A stretch of DNA of 64,000 nt. It comes from Methanoculleus sp. GTDB taxonomy: Archaea; Halobacteriota; Methanomicrobia; Methanomicrobiales; Methanoculleaceae. Positions within the stretch are counted from its first letter, which is position 1, and each line of letters opens with the position of its first letter. This document shows positions 24,993 to 32,760 of this stretch, piece by piece. The translations under genes and the position numbers were made by a program. The stretch is from positions 1-64,000 of the forward strand of contig JAHDQM010000002.1 in assembly GCA_018433835.1 (NCBI GenBank), written 5' to 3'. Below the pieces are notes generated by a model. It was not told where the DNA came from. It made no database searches and worked only from the letters and a program-made list of their open reading frames with translations.

Positions 24993-25301
24993 ATGCAGAA
25001 GGCCAGAATACGTCTTTCCGGAACCGACTTCGAGAAACTCGAGATGGTCTGCGACAGGATCAAAGAGATAGCAGAGCGTACCGGCGTCAATCTGGCAGGT
25101 CCGATCCCGCTGCCCACGAAGAAACTCGTGGTGCCCACCAGGAAGAGCCCTGACGGCGAAGGTACTGCAACCTGGGATCGCTGGCAGATGCGGGTGCACA
25201 AGAGACTCATCGACATCGATGCCGACGAGCGTGCACTGCGCCAGCTGATGCGCATTCAGGTTCCAAAAGACATCGGCATTGAGATTGTGCTGGAGAGTTG
25301 A
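24993..25301 (+). CDS. rpsJ: Small ribosomal subunit protein S10
   Basis: A 102-residue protein starting [12 protein letters not shown] and carrying the S10 core [19 protein letters not shown], then [14 protein letters not shown]. It is a universal 30S head protein. Linked to EF-1alpha as in most archaea, with a weak ggtggt ribosome site before the ATG. Confidence 0.97.
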   Translation: MQKARIRLSGTDFEKLEMVCDRIKEIAERTGVNLAGPIPLPTKKLVVPTRKSPDGEGTATWDRWQMRVHKRLIDIDADERALRQLMRIQVPKDIGIEIVLES

Positions 25302-25313
25302 GGTGAGTGCGGC

Positions 25314-26996
25314 GTGAAGGCCGCCGTGTTCGCGGCACGGGCCCGTGAACGACTGCTCTCATTCGAGGGGCTTTTTCTCCTCATACTTCTGGCTACAATT
25401 GCTCTCCGTTTTTACTCTCTCGACTTAAAGCTCTTCCACCACGACGAGGCTATTCACGCGTGGTTCTCGTACAGGCTCCTGACCGAGGGAGTCTATACGT
25501 ACGATCCCATGTATCACGGGCCGTTCCTCTACTATGCGACGGCCGGGATCTTCTCAATTCTCGGGGACTCCGATCTCGTGGGCAGGATCATTCCGGCGCT
25601 GCTCGGCATCCTGCTCGTCCCGCTGCTCTACCCGATATACAAACTCGGGTACCTCGATAAGAAGCAGACTCTAATAGCGGCGCTCTTCCTCGCGGTATCG
25701 CCGAACATGGTCTACTTCTCGCGGTTCCTCAGAAACGACATCTTCATCGTCTTCTTCACGATGGTGCTTCTCGTCGCCCTCCTCTACTACTTCGAGCGGC
25801 ACAAGGTGCAGTATGCGCTCGTCGCCGGGGCGGCGATCGGTTTCGGGATGTCCACGAAGGAGAATATGCCGATCATCGTCCTGATCTTCGGCGTGTACCT
25901 CCTCTACCTGGTCTGGACGAGAAAGGTCCGGCTCCCGGTCCACTGGGTCCAGGATCTCGCGCTCGGCGCCCTGGTCGCGGTCGGGATCATGGCGATCTTC
26001 TACTCCTCGTTCGGCGCTCACCCGGAAGTGCTCATGGACGGGTGGCTCCGGGCAATCGAGCACTGGACCTCGATGCACCAGGCACAGCGCCTCGGGGGGC
26101 CGCCGTACTTCTACATTCTGCTCTTCCTCCTCTACGAGGTGCCGATCCTGATCCTCGCCGCGGTCGGGACCCTGCAGTTCGTCGACATCCCCGGCATCGT
26201 CTCCCGCTGGAGAGAGGGGAGGACCGGCCACGCAAAGAACCCCGGGGAAGAAGAAGGAGTCGAGAACGAGGAGAAGATAGCCCCGGAAGGTGCAACCCCC
26301 CCCGCACCGAGAGCAGGGGGCTGGAGGGATCGGCTCCGCGATATCCTTTCCGGTACCGGAGAGATCCAGCCGGTCGACCGGCAGAAGGAGTTCGCACGGT
26401 TCGCCATCTTCTGGATGCTTCTCTCCCTTGTGGCCTACGCCTACATCGGCGAGAAGGTGCCGTGGCTGATCCTCCACCAGCTCCTGCCCATGATCTTCGT
26501 CGCGGTCTACCTGATGACCACGAGGAAAGCAGTCATCGCCGTCGTGGCATCCGTCTTCCTGATCGCCATGACGTTCCACGTGGCTTTCATCCCGGCAGAC
26601 ATCAACGAGCCCATCGTGCAGGTGCAGAACTCCGAAGACCTGCGGGAAGTCTTTGCGGAGATCGATGCCGCGGACAAGGTGGCGGTCGCGACCGACTCCT
26701 ACTGGCCGCTGCCCTGGTACTACCGGGGCGACCGCGCCTCAAAACTCGCTTACTACAGCCAGAAGGTGAGTGAACCGACGATATACGGGGGAGATTTCAA
26801 CCTCGTGATAACCCACGACGGCGACACCTACCCTACTCTCGACGGCTACGTGAAGGAGACCTACCGGTTGAACTACTGGTTCTCGTACGAGGAGAACAAA
26901 GAGAGGCTGCTCGAGTACTACTTCCTGCGGAACGGGAAGATGGGAAGCAGAAACCTCGAGGTCTTCTCGAGGGTTCCCACGGGGACGACTGCCTGA
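25314..26996 (+). CDS. Agl23-type polytopic membrane protein (TIGR03663 family)
   Basis: A 560-residue membrane protein with about ten or more hydrophobic helices. The N-terminal loop holds FHHDEAIHAW, an Asp/Glu pair like that of GT-C glycosyltransferases, then YHGPFLYY. A charged cytoplasmic loop near 300-360 separates two membrane blocks. The family is linked to the archaeal N-glycosylation flippase step. It starts at GTG 12 bp after the S10 stop, with gaggtg upstream. It acts at the cell membrane, probably on lipid-linked glycans; whether it transfers sugar or assists flipping is unsettled. Confidence 0.85.
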   Translation: MKAAVFAARARERLLSFEGLFLLILLATIALRFYSLDLKLFHHDEAIHAWFSYRLLTEGVYTYDPMYHGPFLYYATAGIFSILGDSDLVGRIIPALLGILLVPLLYPIYKLGYLDKKQTLIAALFLAVSPNMVYFSRFLRNDIFIVFFTMVLLVALLYYFERHKVQYALVAGAAIGFGMSTKENMPIIVLIFGVYLLYLVWTRKVRLPVHWVQDLALGALVAVGIMAIFYSSFGAHPEVLMDGWLRAIEHWTSMHQAQRLGGPPYFYILLFLLYEVPILILAAVGTLQFVDIPGIVSRWREGRTGHAKNPGEEEGVENEEKIAPEGATPPAPRAGGWRDRLRDILSGTGEIQPVDRQKEFARFAIFWMLLSLVAYAYIGEKVPWLILHQLLPMIFVAVYLMTTRKAVIAVVASVFLIAMTFHVAFIPADINEPIVQVQNSEDLREVFAEIDAADKVAVATDSYWPLPWYYRGDRASKLAYYSQKVSEPTIYGGDFNLVITHDGDTYPTLDGYVKETYRLNYWFSYEENKERLLEYYFLRNGKMGSRNLEVFSRVPTGTTA

Positions 26997-27472
26997 CCGT
27001 TGCAAGGCCGTTAGCAGCCAGGGAGGTTGCACCGCCATCACTGATGGTGCAAGTCCCAATCACCATAAGTGTAGATTTCGGGTGTGTCCCCCCCCTGCTG
27101 ATGCTCTCCACTCTTCTTTGCGGTTCGCGTGAGACATCGTCACCATCCATCGACTGGTAAGTCACGCGAAGTTCATGTGGCCATAGGCAACCTATTTCCA
27201 GGACCTGCGGTCTTCGGATGGGGTGATTGGGGTGCGATTGACCGCAGGACAGGAACTCGATTATCCAAGGTGCAGAGTACAAACGAGCTTGACTACCAGA
27301 GGTGAAAGAGAGGTGCGATACGGGGCTGGCCCCTCCAGAGTGACTTCAGGATAACCTCAACAACAACCGAACGCACGCCAGAAGTCAACCAGAATATGCA
27401 GGCCTTGTCCAGGGGAATCTGGTAAAAATTGGAAATCAGAGGGGGTGTGAAAAAAAGGGGTTTCCCGGGGGG
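26997..27472. other. Intergenic region with a possible decayed coding fragment
   Basis: No intact gene is present in these 476 bases. On the plus strand, 27102-27302 reads as an open stretch of about 66 codons ending at a TGA, containing VHVAIGNLFPGPAVFGWGDW, which looks more protein-like than random. It has no start codon in a suitable place and I do not recognise it. The end of the stretch holds an A-run (27450-27456) that would terminate the minus-strand gene ending at 27473. Confidence 0.3.
27450..27456 (-). terminator. T-run terminator for the CetZ operon (minus strand)
   Basis: Seven A residues on the plus strand give a U-run in the minus-strand RNA 17 bases after the stop codon. GC-rich sequence (cccgggaaacccc) lies directly before it. 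Confidence 0.45.
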
Positions 27473-28561
27473 CTATCCAAGTTCGTCCCAGCCGGTCCTC
27501 TTCCGGTAGATCACGACACCCGCGACAACGAGGACGATGACGACCCCGATGCCGATGTAGAGGAGGAGGTCACTGCTGAGGCCGAACCCCTCGCCGATCT
27601 TCTCCTTCAGGGCATTCGCATCGGCCAAAGCCTCGTTCGCCTTACTCAGGCCGTCAGCCGCCTTCGAACGCGCCAGCGGATAGTTCTCGGCATTCAGGTT
27701 ATCCTGTGCCTGGGAATAGAACTGGACGGCGCTCTCGCGCTTGGTCATGATGGCGACCACCTGCGGGTCGCTGTTCATGGAGCGGTTCTCGACGAAGTAG
27801 GTGATCATCCCGTCGAGGGACTCGATTGCCGCACCGGTGTCGGCGACCGCTTTCTGGGCCCATGCCTTATCGAGGAGCACAGTTGCCTCGTCTATATCGG
27901 TCTTGGCGGTGGCAACGTAACTCGCCGCCTGTGACGGACCTGCCGACGCGGCGCTGGTGAGGGCCTGGCTCGCGGCGTTGTACTTGGCCTGGACGGCGGC
28001 GACATCCACGCCCTCTGCAGCCTTCTCATCCATGTCGGCCTTCAGGTCCTTGAGGCGCTGCTGCTGGGCGGAGAGAGAACCCGCGATCTGGGCCGTGCTC
28101 ACGACGTCGCGGCTCACGGAGTAGGTGTCCTTTACGTCTTCATCCCGCAGGTGGTCGATCTTGGTCACCAGAACCTGCGAGTTCGCGCTCGAGGGGACGG
28201 TGCCGCGCACCTGCGCGTCCAGCTCGATATCGCCGTCACCATAGGCGATCTCGAACTCCGTCAGAACCGGGTAGTACCCGGTCTTTTTGGTTGTGTAAAT
28301 GGCGACCCCGTCACGGTAGATCTTGAAATCCCAGACGGCGTTCTGCAATCCGGTGCTGAACTCAAACGACTCATCGTTCGCGGTAGAGGTGATCATATCG
28401 TAGGTGAGCACATAGCGCGCGTTCACCTGCTGGCCGGGTTCGAGAGCGCCGCTTGCGGGGTTGACGGTCTCGGTCTTGATGTCAAAGTCTGCCGATACTA
28501 CCTGCACGACACAGACCAGTGCCAGCAGGAGAATGAACCCTCTGCTGATGTTTGCCTTCAT
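27473..28561 (-). CDS. Membrane-anchored extracellular helical protein in a CetZ operon
   Basis: A 362-residue protein with a signal peptide (1-24), a beta-rich outer domain (about 25-150), a long alpha-helical, Ala/Gln-rich and possibly coiled-coil region (about 160-325), a transmembrane helix near 334-352 (LLLYIGIGVVIVLVVAGVVI) and a short basic tail YRKRTGWDELG. The tail would face the cytoplasm. It starts 9 bp after the cetZ-like gene with the strong site gaggggaa, so the pair is an operon. It could link the CetZ filament to the envelope. I do not recognise a family. Confidence 0.75.
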   Translation of the reverse strand: MKANISRGFILLLALVCVVQVVSADFDIKTETVNPASGALEPGQQVNARYVLTYDMITSTANDESFEFSTGLQNAVWDFKIYRDGVAIYTTKKTGYYPVLTEFEIAYGDGDIELDAQVRGTVPSSANSQVLVTKIDHLRDEDVKDTYSVSRDVVSTAQIAGSLSAQQQRLKDLKADMDEKAAEGVDVAAVQAKYNAASQALTSAASAGPSQAASYVATAKTDIDEATVLLDKAWAQKAVADTGAAIESLDGMITYFVENRSMNSDPQVVAIMTKRESAVQFYSQAQDNLNAENYPLARSKAADGLSKANEALADANALKEKIGEGFGLSSDLLLYIGIGVVIVLVVAGVVIYRKRTGWDELG

Positions 28562-28570
28562 AACTTCCCC

Positions 28571-29737
28571 TCACTCGAACAGCGGCTCTATGCCGTCATC
28601 GAACATGGTCGAACGCTTTTCCTTCGATTTAAGAACATCTTCCTTTGTGGACTTTGCAATCTCGAGGAGATCTGTGATCCGGGGAGCGTTACCGATCGTC
28701 GCAAGAACCACCACCGCAGCGACGTAGTCGCTCTGCACCGGGTAATCCCCGCCACGGACCTCGACGCCGGCGATGTTCTCCTCCACCCAGCTCTTCGACT
28801 TCTCAACGCCCTTGCGGTCCATCTCCTCCGGCGGGCCCGCGAGGAGAACGAGACCCCGCTCCGCCGTCGAGTAGTCGCACGGCAGGGTGAGGCGCCCGAG
28901 CATGGCACGCCTCACGAGAGCGATGATCTTCGCCGACTTGTCCTCCCCGGTCAGCACCTCCTCGGTCTTCTCCTTCTTCCGCATCAGGCCGGAGAAGAGC
29001 CCCTGATTCTGCTTCACGCGCGGACCGACCTTCTCGCTGATGGCATAGCCGACGGTGCTGATGCCGCCGCCGCGCAGGGTGTTGATGACCTCGCTCGAGT
29101 CCACGACCATCTCGCCGACGCCCGCCTTGCCGACCTCGCCTGCACGGAAGAGCACGCCGAACCGGCGGACAATCTCGTCGTTCAGCCGGCTATAGGCATC
29201 CTTGACGCTCTCTCCTTCATTCTTCCAGGCACTGTTATCAAAAATGAAGGTGTTGTCCGCCTCGTTCACCAGGGTGCTCAGGGAACGGGCTGCGTTGTAC
29301 GAATAGAGCCGGCCTTCCTCAGGGGCGGGCAGGATGCCGATCGCGTAGACCGGTTCCCGGTAGATGCGCTTCAGGTGCCGGGCGAGTACCGGCGAACCGC
29401 CGGAACCCGTTCCGCCGCCGAGACCGGCGATGATGACGAAGGCATCGACATCGTGCGTGCCCCTCGAGTCGATGGCATTGATAATGGCATCAATCTCATC
29501 GGCAGTCACCCGCGCCCCGGTTACGTTATCGGTCCCTACACCGTGGCCTTTGACCACTGTCTGGCCGATCAGAAGTCGATCTTTGAGCTCGATGTTCTTA
29601 AGCCCCATCAGGTCAGTACGCGCCGTGTTTACCGCGATTCCCCTGAAACTCTGGGCCTGCATCCTTTTGTCCTGTTCAATGAACATGTCGACAATTTTGC
29701 CCCCAGCCTGACCGAATCCTATGAAGAAGACCCTCAT
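28571..29737 (-). CDS. CetZ-type tubulin/FtsZ homologue
   Basis: A 388-residue GTP-binding protein of the tubulin superfamily. It starts MRVFFIGFGQAGGK, has the tubulin signature GGGTGSG at 107-113, and NTARTDL at 37-43. The layout fits the archaeal CetZ group, which in haloarchaea controls cell shape and motility and not division. The C-terminal tail is charged (STKEDVLKSKEKRS). Shine-Dalgarno aggtgtg lies before the ATG. GTP-dependent polymerisation is expected from the family; a role in shape is inferred. Confidence 0.88.
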   Translation of the reverse strand: MRVFFIGFGQAGGKIVDMFIEQDKRMQAQSFRGIAVNTARTDLMGLKNIELKDRLLIGQTVVKGHGVGTDNVTGARVTADEIDAIINAIDSRGTHDVDAFVIIAGLGGGTGSGGSPVLARHLKRIYREPVYAIGILPAPEEGRLYSYNAARSLSTLVNEADNTFIFDNSAWKNEGESVKDAYSRLNDEIVRRFGVLFRAGEVGKAGVGEMVVDSSEVINTLRGGGISTVGYAISEKVGPRVKQNQGLFSGLMRKKEKTEEVLTGEDKSAKIIALVRRAMLGRLTLPCDYSTAERGLVLLAGPPEEMDRKGVEKSKSWVEENIAGVEVRGGDYPVQSDYVAAVVVLATIGNAPRITDLLEIAKSTKEDVLKSKEKRSTMFDDGIEPLFE

Positions 29738-29851
29738 TCAGCTTCACACCCTCATATTGACTAATTAATTATATCGCCGTTTATCTATAAAGACATTGTA
29801 TACATTATAACCCAAAAGTATTCTTATAATTTTCAGACGTTGTGGTGAACG
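29738..29851. promoter_or_regulatory. Divergent promoter region between cetZ-like and FAD oxidoreductase genes
   Basis: This 114-bp A/T-rich spacer holds several TATA-like stretches: ttatctataaag near 29780-29792 for the minus strand, and attataac near 29804-29811 and ttcttataattt near 29821-29832 for the plus strand. The composition contrasts with the GC-rich surroundings, so promoters firing both ways are likely. Confidence 0.5.
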
Positions 29852-31084
29852 ATGAAGATCTGCGTTGTGGGGGGAGGCCTATCCGGTCTGGTCTCGGCGT
29901 TCGAACTTGCCGGAACACACCGGGTAGATCTCTTCGAACAAAAACCCGTTCCGGGCGGCTGCCTCGGCTCGTACCGGATCGGCGATTACTGGATCGAGGA
30001 ATACTATCATCATTGTTTTGCCGGCGATACCGCCCTGCTCGACCTCTTTGAGAGACTGGGGGTTAACGACCGGCTGGAATGGCTCAAGGGCACCACCGGC
30101 TACTACGTCGACGGGACCATCTACCCGCTCACCACCCCGACCGAGATCCTGCGCTACCCCCACCTCACGCTCATCGAGAAGGCCCGCCTCGGCCTGCTGA
30201 CCCTGCGCTCCCGGCGGCTCGACGCGAGAGCGCTCGACAGGACCACCGCGAAGGACTTCATCCTCGACAACCTCGGCCCCGGCATCTATGCCTCGTTCTT
30301 CGAACCGCTCTTGAAGAGCAAGTTCGGGGACCGCCGTGACGAGGTTTCCGCAGCCTGGCTCATATCCCGTATCGCCATCCGGTCTGACCGGGGCGCCGGG
30401 GGCGAGCGCCTGGGCTACCTGAAAGGGGGATTCCGGCACTTCATCACGCGGCTCGATGAGGAGGCGACGCGACGGGGTGCCTCGATCATGCCGGACTCTC
30501 CCGTCGAGGAGATCCGGCGGGAGGGCAGTGGCTGGCTCGTCAACGGAAAGACTTACGACTGTGTCGTATCGACGCTCCCGCCGCAGGTGACCGCAGACTT
30601 TGCCGGTCTCGATATCGCCGGTGTGCCCTACCAGGGCGCCGCCTGCATGACCCTCGCGATCGACCGGGACGTGACCGACGGCATATACTGGCTGAACATG
30701 AAGGATGCGGCTCCTTACGGTGCGGTGGTCTCCCACACCAACTTCGCCCCGCTCGAATGGTACGGCGAGCATATCGTCTACCTCGCGTCGTACTTCACCA
30801 GCCGGCTCCCGGAAGGGTTCGAGCAGTCGATGCTCAGCGATTTCTGCAGGCGGTTTGGTGTCGGCAAAGACGAGGTGCACTGGCATCGGCTCGCCGTCGA
30901 CCCGTATGCGGGCCCGGTCTACACGACCGGGCTCCGGAACCGCCTGCCCGCCTATGAAGAGCACGGACTCTTCCTCGCCGGGATGTTCAGCCCCCCGAAC
31001 TACCCGGAACGGAGCATGAACGGTTCGGTCGTCGCCGGGCAGGAAGTGGCAAAAAGGGTTCTCGCGAGGTTTTCGGATGCGTGA
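29852..31084 (+). CDS. NAD(P)/FAD-dependent oxidoreductase (amine oxidase / protoporphyrinogen oxidase-like)
   Basis: A 410-residue flavoprotein. The N-terminal dinucleotide-binding motif is VVGGGLSGLVSAFELA, with FEQKPVPGG after it, and the C-terminus carries the FAD motif GLFLAGMFSPPNYPERSMNGSV. The body resembles FAD oxidoreductases encoded in glycan clusters, sometimes near UDP-galactopyranose mutase-like enzymes. It opens an operon with a glycosyltransferase, a flippase-like protein and a DUF2298 protein, so it probably modifies a sugar or a polyprenyl/lipid intermediate. The start ATG lies after tggtga. Confidence 0.8.
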   Translation: MKICVVGGGLSGLVSAFELAGTHRVDLFEQKPVPGGCLGSYRIGDYWIEEYYHHCFAGDTALLDLFERLGVNDRLEWLKGTTGYYVDGTIYPLTTPTEILRYPHLTLIEKARLGLLTLRSRRLDARALDRTTAKDFILDNLGPGIYASFFEPLLKSKFGDRRDEVSAAWLISRIAIRSDRGAGGERLGYLKGGFRHFITRLDEEATRRGASIMPDSPVEEIRREGSGWLVNGKTYDCVVSTLPPQVTADFAGLDIAGVPYQGAACMTLAIDRDVTDGIYWLNMKDAAPYGAVVSHTNFAPLEWYGEHIVYLASYFTSRLPEGFEQSMLSDFCRRFGVGKDEVHWHRLAVDPYAGPVYTTGLRNRLPAYEEHGLFLAGMFSPPNYPERSMNGSVVAGQEVAKRVLARFSDA

Positions 31085-31796
31085 GATCGAGGTGAGCGCC
31101 GTCCTGCCGGTCTACAACGACCTTGCGGCGCTCGAGACCGCCATACCGCAGTCGATTGAGACACTCGAAGCGATTGCGCCGGGAAGATTCGAACTGATCG
31201 TCGCCGAGGACGGGAGCACCGACGGGAGCACCGAGTTCGTCAGGGACTGCGAGGCTGAAGATCCCCGGGTCCGCCTTCTCCATTCCGACGAGCGGCTCGG
31301 GCGGGGCCGGGCGCTCAACCGCGCGTTTGCCGGAGCGGAAGGATCGATCGTCTGCTACTACGACGTCGATCTCGCCACCGACATGCAGCACCTCACCGAA
31401 CTGGTCGGGGCCGTCCGGGACGGCTACGATGCCGCAACGGGCTCCCGCCTCCTCCCCGAAAGCGTTATCGTCCGGAGCGGCGGCCGGGAGATCGCGAGCC
31501 GCGGCTACAACGCGCTTGTGCGGACGATCCTGGGGAGCTCGCTCCACGATCACCAGTGCGGGTTCAAGGCGTTCCGTCGCGACCGCCTTCTCTCCCTGCT
31601 TCCCTCGGTGACTGCAGGCCACTGGTTCTGGGATACCGAGGTGCTGGTGCGGGCACAGAAGAACGGCTACCGGATATGGGAATTCCCCGTTCGATGGCAG
31701 CAGGGCGAGGGGACGACGGTTCGGAGAAAAGACGTTATTGGGATGGGATCGGCAATCGTGCATCTCTGGTGGCGGCTCCATGTGGAAAAAAGTTAG
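31077..31796 (+). CDS. Family 2 glycosyltransferase (dolichyl-phosphate sugar synthase-like)
   Basis: A 239-residue GT-A enzyme with no transmembrane helix. VSAVLPVYNDLAAL begins the nucleotide-sugar fold, EDGSTDGS is the diphosphate loop, and YYDVDLAT near 98-105 holds the metal-binding DxD. It probably makes a polyprenyl-phosphate sugar for N-glycan assembly. The start overlaps the upstream gene by 8 bp and the end overlaps the flippase-like gene by 17 bp, so the genes are tightly coupled. Confidence 0.88.
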   Translation: MREIEVSAVLPVYNDLAALETAIPQSIETLEAIAPGRFELIVAEDGSTDGSTEFVRDCEAEDPRVRLLHSDERLGRGRALNRAFAGAEGSIVCYYDVDLATDMQHLTELVGAVRDGYDAATGSRLLPESVIVRSGGREIASRGYNALVRTILGSSLHDHQCGFKAFRRDRLLSLLPSVTAGHWFWDTEVLVRAQKNGYRIWEFPVRWQQGEGTTVRRKDVIGMGSAIVHLWWRLHVEKS

Positions 31797-32760
31797 CGCG
31801 GTCGTCATCCCCACCCTGATCGCGGTCGGTATCGTCGCCTACATGCTCTACCGCGTATGGGACGACCTCCTGCTGACACTCGATCACGCCGCGACACCCT
31901 TCCTCTTTGCCGCCGTCGCGATCTGCGTCGTGGCCTGGATCCTCAGGGGGTACCGGTACCGGTTCATCCTGCAGGGACTCGGCATCAAGGAGAGCCTTAC
32001 CTTCTCGACCGCCTGCATCTTCATCTCCCAGACGGCGAACCTCATCGTTCCCGCACGCCTCGGCGACTTCGTGCGGATGCTCATCCTGAAACACGAGGAC
32101 GACGCCACCTACTCACAGGGGTTCTCGTCCATCGTCGTCGAGCGTGTCTTCGATATCCTGATGATCGCGGTGCTCGGCGCCTTCGCGCTCCCGTTCGTCC
32201 TCGCCGTCCTCGCCGTCCCCGATTGGTTCATCACGGCCATCATCGTCCCCCTCGCCGCAGGCGGCATCTTCTTTGCCGTGCTGCTCTGGTCGGGCAGGAT
32301 GAAGTCCGAGAACCGGATCGTCGTTGCCGTCCAGAGGATGCTCGACGAAGTGAAGCGGGCCTCCCTCAACCCCCGGGCCCTCATTACGCTCAGCGGCTCA
32401 TCGCTCCTCATATGGCTCGTCGACATGCTGGTCTGCTACGCAGTCGTCCTGATGTTCCAGGAGCCGGTCCCGTTCGGCATCGTCGTCCTCGCGATCGTCA
32501 TCGGCAACCTCGTCAAGGCGGTCCCGATCACCCCGGGAGGGGTGGGCACCTACGAACTCGCGCTCGCTTTGACCTTCGGGCTCGCGGGAACGCCGGCAGT
32601 CACGGCAACGCTGATCGCGGTCATCGACCACCTGATCAAGAATCTGGTCACGCTCATCGGGGGCGTCGGGTCGATCTACTACTTCGGCGACTGGTCGATG
32701 GACCTCTTAAAGAAGGCCTTTTCCAGGGAGATCGAGAAGGAGGAGACGTTTGGCGGGTGA
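31780..32760 (+). CDS. Flippase-like lysylphosphatidylglycerol synthase TM-domain protein
   Basis: A 326-residue integral membrane protein with about eight helices and the family features RGYRYRFIL, FISQTANLIVPARLGDFVR and ITPGGVGTYE. These proteins share the transmembrane part of bacterial MprF and are proposed lipid or lipid-linked sugar translocases in archaea. The ATG at 31780 was chosen over the in-frame one at 31738 because it gives the usual N-terminus (MWKKVSAVVIPTLI). It is embedded in the glycan operon. Confidence 0.85.
   Translation: MWKKVSAVVIPTLIAVGIVAYMLYRVWDDLLLTLDHAATPFLFAAVAICVVAWILRGYRYRFILQGLGIKESLTFSTACIFISQTANLIVPARLGDFVRMLILKHEDDATYSQGFSSIVVERVFDILMIAVLGAFALPFVLAVLAVPDWFITAIIVPLAAGGIFFAVLLWSGRMKSENRIVVAVQRMLDEVKRASLNPRALITLSGSSLLIWLVDMLVCYAVVLMFQEPVPFGIVVLAIVIGNLVKAVPITPGGVGTYELALALTFGLAGTPAVTATLIAVIDHLIKNLVTLIGGVGSIYYFGDWSMDLLKKAFSREIEKEETFGG

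Noticed and set aside
23711..25255. 514-codon minus-strand frame
   Set aside because: Antisense to EF-1alpha and S10, both certain genes. Its His/Asp/Leu-rich sequence is the mirror of their codon use.
28151..29764. 537-codon plus-strand frame
   Set aside because: Antisense to the CetZ homologue and the start of its partner; no family features.
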